In this document: one piece after another, positions 24,240 through 36,893 of the stretch
How the letters are laid out: each line of letters begins with the position of its first letter
How positions within the stretch are numbered: position 1 is the first letter of the stretch
Source of the DNA: Competibacter sp963695105
Lineage (GTDB): Bacteria; Pseudomonadota; Gammaproteobacteria; Competibacterales; Competibacteraceae
Direction: 5' to 3'
Assembly (NCBI GenBank): GCA_963695105.1
Contig: CAVOGC010000041.1
Span: 1-42,054 of the forward strand
Length of the DNA stretch: 42,054 bases
Position numbers and translations under genes: made by a program
The notes under the pieces: generated by a model
What the model was told of the DNA's origin: nothing
Seen by the model: only the letters and a program-made list of their open reading frames with translations
The model's database searches: none

Positions 24240-26100
24240 GGGGTTGAATCCGAATGACGCGGTTTTGTGGTTGCGGCTGGACGATGGCCTCGGGGGCGCA
24301 GGTCTCGACGCACATGTGGCAACCGGTGCAGGCGTTGGTGTCGATGTGGGCGAATAGCAGTTCCTTGCTCTTGCCGCTCTTGGAAGTGACCGTCTCGCGG
24401 CGGGACACGGAAATGGCCGGACAGCCCAGATCGATGCAGTTACCGCAACCCGTACATTTGTCGTCGATGACCGCGTAGGGCCGTAAGCTCTCGAAGCGGT
24501 CGGTGAGCGAGCAGGGGCGGTTGGTGATGATGACCGATGGTTCCTGCATCTTGGTCTCTTCCCGCACCAGCTTGACCATGTTGGGTAGTTCGTAGGGATC
24601 GACCATGCGGATGCGCTCGGGGCGAACGCCCAGCGCCTCGACCAGCTTGGCGAAATCCACGCGCGGGGCAGGGAGACCGTGTAAATCCTCGCCGGTACCG
24701 GGATTCTCCTGGCCACCGGTCATGCCGACCGACCGGTTGTCCAGCAGCAGCACGGTGACGTTGCCCCGGTTGTAGATCATGCTTAAAAGCCCCTGCATGC
24801 CCATGTGCAGGAAGGTGGAATCGCCGATCACCGCGACGATGTGCTTCTTCTCGTCGGATTCGCCGCGTCCCTTGTCCATGCCGTGAGCCATGCTCAGCGA
24901 AGCGCCCATGCAGGTGCAGGTGTCGAGCGCGTTCCAGGGATGGCCCACGCCGAGGGTGTAGCAGCCGATGTCGCCGATGATGCTGAGGTTGCGGATGTGG
25001 GAGAGGGCGAAGTAGGGGCCGAGATGCGGGCAGGAAGCGCACATGGTCGGCGGGCGAGGGAAGACGTCAACCTGCGCGCGTTTCGGAATTTCGTAGGGTT
25101 CGCCCAGCAGGGGTTTGATGGCTGGACGGAGCACGTTGGGCGCCAGTTCGCCGAAGCGCGGCAGGATGTCCTTGCCACGCACGTCCAGACCGGCGGCGCG
25201 GATCTCGGTTTCCAGCAAGGGTTCGGTTTCCTCGACCACGACGAGGGTATCGACCTGGCCGGCGAAGGCGCGAATCTTTTCCAGCGGCGGCGGGCAACTA
25301 AAGCCAAGTTTGAGCACGGGCGCGTTGGGGAAGGTCTCGCGGACGTGCATGAAAGCGGGACCGGAAGTCACGAAACCGATCCGGCGGTCGCCGCCGACGA
25401 ACGAGAGGTTGAGGTCGCTGGTTTCGCTTAGTGCCTGTAGCTGCCGCTCGCGCTGGTGCATCATCGGCAGGCGCGGCCTGGCGTTGGCCGGGGTCATCAC
25501 CCAGCGCTGAGGATTTTTCTGGAAGCCGGCGGCGCGATGCTCGATGCGGTCGCCTTCGACCACCACCATCGCCTTGACGTGGCAGACACGGGTGGTCATG
25601 CGGACGATGACCGGGACTTCGTATTGCTCGGAAAGATCGAAAGCCCGCTTGACCATGTCATAGGCTTCCTGGGAATCCGCCGGCTCCAGTATCGGCATGT
25701 GGCCGAAGCGGCCCCAGTAGCGGGAATCCTGTTCGTTCTGCGACGAGGACAGCCCGACATCGTCGGCCACCACGATCACCAGACCGCCGACCACGCCGGC
25801 CAGCGACTGGGTCATGAAGGCGTCCGAGGCGACGTTCATGCCGACGTGCTTCATGGCCGCCAAGGCGCGCGAGCCCGCCAGTGAAGCACCGATGGCGACT
25901 TCCACCGCCACTTTTTCGTTAACCGACCACTCCGAATAAATGTCTGGATACAGGGCGATATTTTCCAGGATTTCGGTGGCGGGAGTGCCCGGATAGGCGG
26001 CGGCGACGCGGGCGCCGGCTTCCCAGGCGGCGCGCGCCACCGCTTCGTTGCCCGAGAGCAGATGACGGCTTTCGGCCTTGGCGTGAACCACGGCATTCAT
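24232..26100 (-). CDS. iorA: Indolepyruvate:ferredoxin oxidoreductase, alpha subunit
   Basis: Thiamine-diphosphate and Fe-S subunit converting aryl-pyruvates to aryl-acetyl-CoA with ferredoxin. The 622 residues begin with the pyrimidine-binding domain (GNEAVARAAWEAGARVAAAYPGTPATEI), then a middle domain, then the ThDP site GDSTFLHMGMQGLLSMIYNRGNVTVLLLDN. Two ferredoxin-like clusters close the protein: Cys549, 552, 555, 560 and Cys591, 594, 597, 601. All cluster cysteines are present, so the enzyme should be active under low-oxygen conditions. It is the first gene of the liv-paaK cluster. A tandem 10-base repeat lies 16-36 bases before its ATG. Confidence 0.94.
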   Translation of the reverse strand: MNAVVHAKAESRHLLSGNEAVARAAWEAGARVAAAYPGTPATEILENIALYPDIYSEWSVNEKVAVEVAIGASLAGSRALAAMKHVGMNVASDAFMTQSLAGVVGGLVIVVADDVGLSSSQNEQDSRYWGRFGHMPILEPADSQEAYDMVKRAFDLSEQYEVPVIVRMTTRVCHVKAMVVVEGDRIEHRAAGFQKNPQRWVMTPANARPRLPMMHQRERQLQALSETSDLNLSFVGGDRRIGFVTSGPAFMHVRETFPNAPVLKLGFSCPPPLEKIRAFAGQVDTLVVVEETEPLLETEIRAAGLDVRGKDILPRFGELAPNVLRPAIKPLLGEPYEIPKRAQVDVFPRPPTMCASCPHLGPYFALSHIRNLSIIGDIGCYTLGVGHPWNALDTCTCMGASLSMAHGMDKGRGESDEKKHIVAVIGDSTFLHMGMQGLLSMIYNRGNVTVLLLDNRSVGMTGGQENPGTGEDLHGLPAPRVDFAKLVEALGVRPERIRMVDPYELPNMVKLVREETKMQEPSVIITNRPCSLTDRFESLRPYAVIDDKCTGCGNCIDLGCPAISVSRRETVTSKSGKSKELLFAHIDTNACTGCHMCVETCAPEAIVQPQPQNRVIRIQPHA

Positions 26101-26115
26101 GATGTTGGGGACCTC

Positions 26116-26136
26116 ATTTTGTCCGGATTTTGTCCG
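26116..26136. promoter_or_regulatory. Tandem 10-bp repeat in the iorA leader
   Basis: ATTTTGTCCG occurs at 26116-26125 and again at 26127-26136, an 11-base period, immediately before the iorA ATG (minus strand CGGACAAAAT twice). Same-face spacing suits cooperative binding of a regulator or a leader RNA feature. Function unknown. Confidence 0.4.
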
Positions 26137-26225
26137 ATACGGGGTGGATACTTCATTTGTCGACTGAAAATACGATGATTTTAGTGGTTATTTCCAATGA
26201 CAAACAGGGAGTGCTTCATGAGGGA

Positions 26226-27254
26226 TTACTCCGATTCGGGGGGAGTCTTGGGGCCAGCCTGTGCCTGTCGACTCATTTTGAAGGATTGTCGCAAGCGGTT
26301 TTGCGCATCCAGCGCCGTTCTTAACTCGTTGCGCAAGGCGTCGGTGGTCCGTGTCATGTCACCGTAGCGGCTTTCGGCGGTGGCCAGCGCGGCGCGGGCT
26401 TGTCGCAATTCGGTATCCCGTACCCGCAAGCGCTCCTCGGCGATGGCCAGCGCGGCGCGGGTGTCGATATTTTCCCGGCGCTGGGTTTCCAATTGTATAC
26501 GCCAGCCGGCTTCCCGGTTTTTCCACTCCTGACGTTCGGTTGCGAAGGCTTGGCGTTCGGCCGCATGTTCGGCGCGATCCTGATCGAGAAGATGCAGCAA
26601 CCGGGTCTCGTTGATCTCGGCGCGTTGCCGTGCGTCATCGATGCGCTGTTGATCTCGCGTCTGCTGGCTGGCCATGTCGGCCCGCAATTGTTGCAACACG
26701 GCCTCCATCTGGGCGATCCGAGCCTCGGTCTCGGCCCGGATTTGCGCGGAAGCCTCGATCGCGGCCCGAGTGCGTTGTTCGGCGGCCTCGATCGCGGTTT
26801 CCGCCGCCGCGCGGCGTTCCTGCGCCACCAGCAATTGATCGGCGAGCTGGCGCGCGGATAAGGTGGCGGCATCGAGTTGGCGGCTCAAATCATCGGCGGT
26901 GGCCTGAGCTTGTTGCTGGCTGGCAACGGCGGCATCGCGAGTCTGTTCGGCGGCGGTCACCGCTTGAGCCGCCGCCGCGCGCTGTTCCTCAAAGGCGGCC
27001 TCGGCCTGTTGCATTGCGATTTTCCAAAACGGTTCCAGCGCCGTCATTACGGTTTCTGGAACGGTGGGAGGCAGAACCGCCTTGGGCGACTCGGCCAGTT
27101 GTAGCTGCCAATGTTTCAGGTGCTCGCTGATGGTGGTGTTGCTGCCGGTGCCGAGCAGTTCGCGCACGCGCTGAATGGTGGGGTTGAGACCGCGGCCGAG
27201 CAGGGTTTCGGCGGCTTCCTGGACTTCTTCGTAGCGGATTCCGGAACGAGCCAT
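26226..27254 (-). CDS. KfrA-like DNA-binding coiled-coil protein
   Basis: A 342-residue protein. The N-terminal ~60 residues (GIRYEEVQEAAETLLGRGLNPTIQRVRELLGTGSNTTISEHLKHW) match the KfrA N-terminal helix-turn-helix domain known from plasmid partition and replication regions. The remainder is a very long Ala/Gln/Glu/Arg-rich coiled coil (about 90-330). The ATG at 27254 has GGAG 9 bases upstream. An ATG at 27269 would add five residues but has no ribosome site. KfrA proteins bind their own promoter and act in segregation or nucleoid organisation. Its divergent partner is a tyrosine recombinase, suggesting a mobile or formerly mobile module. No other plasmid gene is seen. Confidence 0.8.
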   Translation of the reverse strand: MARSGIRYEEVQEAAETLLGRGLNPTIQRVRELLGTGSNTTISEHLKHWQLQLAESPKAVLPPTVPETVMTALEPFWKIAMQQAEAAFEEQRAAAAQAVTAAEQTRDAAVASQQQAQATADDLSRQLDAATLSARQLADQLLVAQERRAAAETAIEAAEQRTRAAIEASAQIRAETEARIAQMEAVLQQLRADMASQQTRDQQRIDDARQRAEINETRLLHLLDQDRAEHAAERQAFATERQEWKNREAGWRIQLETQRRENIDTRAALAIAEERLRVRDTELRQARAALATAESRYGDMTRTTDALRNELRTALDAQNRLRQSFKMSRQAQAGPKTPPESE

Positions 27255-27481
27255 GAGGCGGAACTCCATGGAGGCATATTGCGTGGAGGTTAAAGATGTC
27301 GTTGATAAAATGATTACATAATACGTATTTTACAGCAATATATAGGGCTAAAATTCAAGATTATCCTTATAATCATGAACTACAGAATAAGTATAAGGTC
27401 TTGCGAGCGCCCAAACCGCCATTGACTCAACTCGGGTATACTGCTTGGGACCTTTCAAAATCCAGCTTTCGAATCAGGCTC
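27255..27481. promoter_or_regulatory. Divergent AT-rich control region between the kfrA-like gene and the recombinase
   Basis: 227 bases, clearly AT-richer than the genes. It holds the 10-base palindrome AATACGTATT (27320-27329), an inverted repeat CCTTATA (27365-27371) / TATAAGG (27392-27398) with a 20-base spacer, and a perfect TATAAT at 27368-27373 overlapping the left arm. This arrangement suits an autoregulatory operator for the KfrA-like protein or a recombinase core site. Neither is shown. Confidence 0.5.
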
Positions 27482-28648
27482 ATGAACGACGTCACCACCG
27501 TTCTCATTCCATCCGCCGTGCCTTTGCCCCTGGAGCGTCTGCAACCGCCGCTGGCGCTCGACGGCCGCGCTGGCGGCAACCGCGCGGGTCCGGATGTCGT
27601 TTGTCAGTTGGCCGCGGACAACGATCTCGAAGCGATCCAGGCTTGGCTGGCCGAGTTTCACGACTCGCCGCAGACCCTGCGCAATTACCGCAAGGAAGCC
27701 GAACGCCTGCTGCTGTGGGCCTTGCTGGAGCGTGGCAAGCCATTGTCCAGCCTGACCCGCGAGGACTGCCTTCAGTATGAAATTTTCCTCGCCGATCCAC
27801 AGCCGCGCGAGCGCTGGCGAGGAACCAAGGCGCCGCGTTTCAGCCCTCGCTGGCGGCCATTTCTGGGACCATTGAGTCCCGCCAGCCGCAAGCTGGCGAT
27901 GCTGATTATCAATTCCCTGTTCAGCTACCTGGTTAAGGCCGGCTACCTGGCCGGCAATCCGCTGGCGCTGGCTCGGCGTCGTTCGCGCGGTCTTCAACCC
28001 TTGCGCCAGGTGGAACGATTCCTCGAACACGATCAGTGGCAGGCATTGCTGGCCGCCGTCGCGGCCTTGCCTCGCGACAGCGAGCGCGACCGCCAGCACC
28101 ACGCCAGGGCCAAGTATTTGGTGGCTTTGCTCTACCTGCTCGGTCCCCGGGTCGGCGAAGTCGCCGGCCATACCATGGGCAGCTTCACCCGGATTCGTGA
28201 TCGCTGGTGGTGGCGCGTCGTCGGCAAAGGCCGCAAGGAAGCCCAAGTGCCGGTCAACCAGGACATGCTGGAGGCGCTGAGCGAGTACCGTCGCTTTTAC
28301 GGTTTGCCGCCATTGCCCACCCCCGCCGAACCAACGCCGCTCGTGTTGAATCTAAAAGGCGTTGCCGGGATTGGCGATAACATGATCTACCGCATCGTCA
28401 AGGACTTGGTTGCGCGGGCAGCGGTCCGATTGGAGGCGGACGATCCGCATCAAGCCGAAAAACTGCGGCGGGCATCCACTCACTGGTTCCGTCATACCAG
28501 CATCACCCATCAAGCCGATGCCGGCATCGATCTCCGCCACTTGCAGCGCAATGCCCGTCACGCCCGGCTCGACACCACCGGTCTCTACCTGCACGCCGAG
28601 GAAAAGGAATGGCACGAAGCGATGGAGCGCCACCGGCTTAAGGAATAG
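27482..28648 (+). CDS. Tyrosine recombinase / site-specific integrase
   Basis: A 388-residue DNA breaking-rejoining enzyme. I choose the ATG at 27482. The open frame runs 27 codons upstream but without conservation. A core-binding SAM-like domain (about 65-175, with TLRNYRKEAERLLLWAL) precedes the catalytic domain. The pentad is visible: Arg in LLGPRVGEV, Lys region GKGRKEAQVPV, HxxR in THWFRHTSITH, His in NARHARLDTT and the nucleophile Tyr in GLYLH. All key residues are kept, so it may be active. It diverges from the kfrA-like gene and precedes gltB. No excisionase, att repeats or cargo could be identified beside it, so its target is unknown. Confidence 0.88.
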   Translation: MNDVTTVLIPSAVPLPLERLQPPLALDGRAGGNRAGPDVVCQLAADNDLEAIQAWLAEFHDSPQTLRNYRKEAERLLLWALLERGKPLSSLTREDCLQYEIFLADPQPRERWRGTKAPRFSPRWRPFLGPLSPASRKLAMLIINSLFSYLVKAGYLAGNPLALARRRSRGLQPLRQVERFLEHDQWQALLAAVAALPRDSERDRQHHARAKYLVALLYLLGPRVGEVAGHTMGSFTRIRDRWWWRVVGKGRKEAQVPVNQDMLEALSEYRRFYGLPPLPTPAEPTPLVLNLKGVAGIGDNMIYRIVKDLVARAAVRLEADDPHQAEKLRRASTHWFRHTSITHQADAGIDLRHLQRNARHARLDTTGLYLHAEEKEWHEAMERHRLKE

Positions 28649-28732
28649 ACCCGAATCCAGTCGCGCCAGGAATACAACAGCATGAGGTGGGCGCGACAGG
28701 TCTCCATCTGCTCCGATACTCCGGCGTAGCAG

Positions 28733-28761
28733 TTGCGCGGCCAAAAATCCAATCATACTAT
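28733..28761 (+). promoter_or_regulatory. Candidate sigma-70 promoter of gltB
   Basis: TTGCGC (28733-28738) and TACTAT (28756-28761) are separated by exactly 17 bases and lie about 105 bases before the gltB ATG, within the 218-base gap after the recombinase gene. The match to consensus is moderate. Confidence 0.4.
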
Positions 28762-28866
28762 TGCCCGTTGCTGCCAAACTTGCCGGCTGGCGTGCTTATC
28801 CGCGCTGGGCGCGTGGAACTTTTTCCGTGGGGACGCCACCCTCCGACTGTGATCGAGGAATGCCTA

Positions 28867-33519
<4,653 letters not shown>

Positions 33520-33524
33520 GATTT

Positions 33525-34961
33525 ATGGGTAAGCCAACCGGTTTTTTGGAAATCGCTCGTCACGATCACGGTTATTCTCCAGTCGAGGAACGGGTCCAGC
33601 ACTTCCGCGACTTCGTGGTTCCCCTGCCGGAGCCGCGGGTGCGCGAGCAGGCCGCGCGCTGCATGGACTGCGGTATTCCCTACTGCCACAGCGGTTGTCC
33701 GGTCAACAACATAATTCCCGACTGGAACGATCTGGTGTATCGCGGCAACTGGCGCGAGGCTCTGGACGTGCTGCATTCCACCAACAACTTCCCGGAATTT
33801 ACCGGGCGGATTTGCCCGGCCCCCTGCGAGGCGTCCTGTACCCTGAACTTCAACGATCAGCCGGTGACGATCAAGGATATTGAGTGCGCCATCATCGACA
33901 AGGGCTGGGCCGAAGGTTGGGTGGTGCCGCAGATCCCCGCTCATCGCACCGGCAAGCGCGTGGCCGTGGTCGGTTCCGGTCCCGCCGGGCTGGCCTGCGC
34001 CCAGCAACTGGCGCGAGCGGGCCACGGCGTGGTGGTGTTCGAGAAAAATGACCGTATCGGTGGCCTGTTGCGCTACGGCATTCCCGACTTCAAGCTGGAA
34101 GTCGCCATGATCGACCGCCGTCTGGCGCAGATGCAGGCTGAAGGTGTCGAATTCCGTCCCAACAACCATGTGGGCGCCGATATCTCCGCTCGCCAGTTAC
34201 TGACGGAATTCGATGCCCTGGTGTTGACCGGTGGTGCGGAACAGCCGCGCGATTTGAACGTGCCGGGCCGCGAGCTGGGGGGCATTCATTACGCCATGGA
34301 TTTCCTGACCCAGCAAAATCGTCGGGTGGCGGGCCAGAAACTCGCCGATGAGGAAATTCTCGCCGACGGTAAGGATGTGGTGGTGATCGGCGGCGGCGAC
34401 ACCGGTTCCGACTGTGTCGGCACCTCGATCCGGCAGGGTGCGCGTTCGGTGACCCAACTGGAGATCATGCCCAAGCCGCCCCTGCATGAAAACAAGCTGC
34501 TGACCTGGCCGAACTGGCCGCTGAAGCTGCGTACATCCAGCTCTCAAGAGGAAGGCTGCGAGCGGGACTGGTCAATCGCTACCCAGGCTTTCACTGGCCG
34601 GGACGGGCAGATCAGCGCCATCAGGCTGGTTCGGCTGGAATGGCGGCAGGCTGATGGCCGGCAGGTCATGATGGAAGTACCGGGCAGCGAGTTCGAAATC
34701 CCGGCTGGATTGGTGCTGCTGGCCATGGGTTTCGTTCATCCCATCCACGAAGGCATGTTGCGGGAGTTGAACGTGGCCTTGGACCCGCGGGGCAATGTCC
34801 GCGCCGACACCCACGGCTACCAGACTTCGCTCAACAAGGTTTTCGGCGCCGGCGACATGCGACGTGGCCAGTCGCTGGTGGTCTGGGCGATCCGTGAGGG
34901 CCGGCAATGCGCTCGGGCGGTGGACGAGTATTTGATGGGCAGATCGGATTTGCCACGCTGA
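33525..34961 (+). CDS. gltD: Glutamate synthase (NADPH) small subunit
   Basis: FAD- and Fe-S-containing electron-input subunit, 478 residues from the ATG at 33525. Its ribosome site overlaps the end of gltB. The N-terminal clusters are ligated by Cys46, 49, 54, 58 and Cys97, 101, 105. The FAD site is VVGSGPAGLACAQQLARAGHGVVVFE from 148, and the NADPH-binding segment is VVIGGGDTGSDCVGTSIRQGA. The C-terminal GAGDMRRGQSLVVWAIREGR is the second FAD motif. All are intact. It forms a two-gene operon with gltB, closed by a hairpin at 34980-35021. Confidence 0.97.
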   Translation: MGKPTGFLEIARHDHGYSPVEERVQHFRDFVVPLPEPRVREQAARCMDCGIPYCHSGCPVNNIIPDWNDLVYRGNWREALDVLHSTNNFPEFTGRICPAPCEASCTLNFNDQPVTIKDIECAIIDKGWAEGWVVPQIPAHRTGKRVAVVGSGPAGLACAQQLARAGHGVVVFEKNDRIGGLLRYGIPDFKLEVAMIDRRLAQMQAEGVEFRPNNHVGADISARQLLTEFDALVLTGGAEQPRDLNVPGRELGGIHYAMDFLTQQNRRVAGQKLADEEILADGKDVVVIGGGDTGSDCVGTSIRQGARSVTQLEIMPKPPLHENKLLTWPNWPLKLRTSSSQEEGCERDWSIATQAFTGRDGQISAIRLVRLEWRQADGRQVMMEVPGSEFEIPAGLVLLAMGFVHPIHEGMLRELNVALDPRGNVRADTHGYQTSLNKVFGAGDMRRGQSLVVWAIREGRQCARAVDEYLMGRSDLPR

Positions 34962-34979
34962 ACCCAAAGGGACAGGTAA

Positions 34980-35021
34980 CAGGGGACAGACCGAGATGAA
35001 AACTTGCTCTTCTGTCCCCTG
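34980..35021. terminator. Hairpin between convergent gltD and thiM, REP-like
   Basis: CAGGGGACAG (34980-34989) pairs perfectly with CTGTCCCCTG (35012-35021) over 10 bp with a 22-base loop. It lies 4 bases beyond the thiM stop on one side and 18 beyond the gltD stop on the other, so it can terminate both. An extra GGGACAG just upstream gives the repeated look of REP-type extragenic palindromes. No T tract. Confidence 0.5.
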
Positions 35022-35024
35022 CTT

Positions 35025-35825
35025 CTAACCGGCGACCCGTGCCCGCTCGGTCAATGTCGCCTCATTCAACGCATACAGTGCATCCAGTAACTCGACCTGC
35101 AAGCTCCCCGGTCCCCTCGCCTGCTCCGCCGCCATCTCCCCGGCCACGCCGAACACCGCCAGCGCCGCCACGGTTGCCGCCAGCGCATCCGGTTCCACCG
35201 CCATAAACGCGCCGATCACCGCCGTCGCCGAACAACCCAGTCCGGTGACCCGCGTCATCAGCGGATGGCCGTTATGGATTTCCACAACTCGCGAGCCATC
35301 GGTTACATAATCCACCGCACCAGTGACCGCGATCACCGCGCCGCTGTCTTCGGCCAGTTTCCGCGCCGCGTCCAGCGCCGCGTCCGAACCGTGAAGGCTG
35401 TCGACCCCCCTGCCCCGCCCAGTCCGCGCCTGTTGCGCCAGGGTCAGAATCTCCGACCCATTGCCCCGAATGACGCTCGGTCCCAACCGCGCCAGGGCGA
35501 TCGCCGCGGCCCGCCGGTACGGAGTGGCCCCCGCCCCCACCGGATCGAACACCCACGGTACACTGACTGCTTTCGCTTGGATTGCCGCCAGCTTGCCGGC
35601 GGCGATCTGCTCCGAATACAGCGTACCGATGTTGACCACCAGCGCCTGGCTGAGCGTAACAAAAGCCTCCACCTCATCGCTGGAATGCACCATGGCCGGC
35701 GAGGCGCCCAGCGCCAGCAGCGCGTTCGCGCTGTTATTCATCACCACAAAGTTGGTGATATTGTGAATCAGCGGCTGCCGCTCGCGGATGGCGTTCAGCA
35801 ATTTTCCAATCTTGTCAGCGGTCAC
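35025..35825 (-). CDS. thiM: Hydroxyethylthiazole kinase
   Basis: Phosphorylates 4-methyl-5-(2-hydroxyethyl)thiazole for salvage into thiamine. The 266-residue protein has the family opening PLIHNITNFVVMNNSANALLALGASPAMVHS, then VFDPVGAGATPYR, VIRGNGSEILTLA, AVTGAVDYVTDG and the anion-hole region LMTRVTGLGCSATAVIGAF with the catalytic Cys. The start is a GTG at 35825, 12 bases after the guaC stop, without a clear ribosome site, so coupled translation is likely. No thiD or thiE is nearby. Thiamine diphosphate is a cofactor of IorA in this window, but no link is implied by position. Confidence 0.93.
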   Translation of the reverse strand: MTADKIGKLLNAIRERQPLIHNITNFVVMNNSANALLALGASPAMVHSSDEVEAFVTLSQALVVNIGTLYSEQIAAGKLAAIQAKAVSVPWVFDPVGAGATPYRRAAAIALARLGPSVIRGNGSEILTLAQQARTGRGRGVDSLHGSDAALDAARKLAEDSGAVIAVTGAVDYVTDGSRVVEIHNGHPLMTRVTGLGCSATAVIGAFMAVEPDALAATVAALAVFGVAGEMAAEQARGPGSLQVELLDALYALNEATLTERARVAG

Positions 35826-35837
35826 GGAAGTCGAGAT

Positions 35838-36893
35838 CTACTCGTCGAAAATTGGATTGTGTTGTTCCATCACCCGAATGAAGGTGGTGCGTTTACTCAG
35901 CTCCTTGAGTTGGCTGGCTCCGACATAGGTACAAGCGGAACGCAGCCCGCCCAAAATATCCTTGACCGTTTCTTCCACCGGCCCCCGGTAAGGAACGATC
36001 ACGGTCTTGCCTTCCGAAGCGCGGTAATCGGCCACCCCGCCGCTGTATTTTTCCATGGCCGTTTTCGAACTCATGCCGTAGAACCTGACCCGCCGATGTC
36101 CGTCCTGCTCCTGCAAGATTTCCCCGCCACCTTCGTCGTGCCCCGCCAGCATTCCGCCCAGCATGACAAAATCCGCTCCCGCGCCAAACGCCTTGGCCAC
36201 ATCGCCGGAGCAGGTGCAGCCACCATCCGAAATAATGTGTCCGGATAGCCCATGCGCGGCGTCGGCGCACTCGATGATCGCTGACAATTGCGGGTAGCCC
36301 ACGCCGGTTTTGACCCGTGTGGTGCAAACCGAGCCTGGTCCGATCCCGACTTTGACGATGTCGGCGCCGGACAGCAGCAGTTGCTCCACCATCTCGCCGG
36401 TGACCACGTTGCCGGCGATGATGATTTTGTCCGGATGTCGCGTCCGCACCTCGCCGATCCGGGCCACGAAATCCTCCGAATAGCCGTTCGCCACATCCAT
36501 GCAGATGAAGGTCAATTCCGGATGACGTTTCAGGATTCGATTCAATTTGTCGAGATCGTCGCCCGAGATGCCGGTGCTGATCGCCACGTTACCCAACAGG
36601 CGGCTTTCGTCCGTGGCATCCAGTTGGCCGGCGAATGTTTCCCATTCCGTCGGCGCATAGTGCTTGTGCACGGCCGCGCACAAGCCGCGCCGGGCCAGTG
36701 CCGCCGCCATGGCGAAGGTGCCGACGGTATCCATGTTCGCGGCCATGATCGGGATCCCGCTCCAGCTTCGGCCCGTGTGCCGGAATTTGAAGGTGCGCTC
36801 GAGCTTCACCTGGCTGCGGCTGTTCAACGTCGAGCGCTTGGGCCGGATCAATACGTCCTTGAAGCCCAGCTTCAAACCGACTTCGATGCGCAT
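35838..36893 (-). CDS. guaC: GMP reductase
   Basis: Deaminates GMP to IMP with NADPH, returning guanine nucleotides to the purine pool. The 351-residue protein belongs to the IMPDH/GMPR barrel family but lacks the CBS insert of IMP dehydrogenase. The sequence RIEVGLKLGFKDVLIRPKRSTLNSRSQV, active-site GIGPGSVCTTR with the catalytic Cys, DGGCTCSGDVAKAFGAGADFVMLGG and FYGMSSKTAMEKYSGGVADYRASEGKTV are diagnostic of GuaC. The ATG directly abuts the malQ stop (TGAATG), implying translational coupling with a glycogen-related gene, an uncommon pairing. Confidence 0.95.
   Translation of the reverse strand: MRIEVGLKLGFKDVLIRPKRSTLNSRSQVKLERTFKFRHTGRSWSGIPIMAANMDTVGTFAMAAALARRGLCAAVHKHYAPTEWETFAGQLDATDESRLLGNVAISTGISGDDLDKLNRILKRHPELTFICMDVANGYSEDFVARIGEVRTRHPDKIIIAGNVVTGEMVEQLLLSGADIVKVGIGPGSVCTTRVKTGVGYPQLSAIIECADAAHGLSGHIISDGGCTCSGDVAKAFGAGADFVMLGGMLAGHDEGGGEILQEQDGHRRVRFYGMSSKTAMEKYSGGVADYRASEGKTVIVPYRGPVEETVKDILGGLRSACTYVGASQLKELSKRTTFIRVMEQHNPIFDE

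Noticed and set aside
27255..28866. Attachment-site direct repeats bracketing the recombinase gene
   Set aside because: I looked for a repeated 12-base or longer word between the AT-rich spacer and the 28649-28866 gap and found none by eye.
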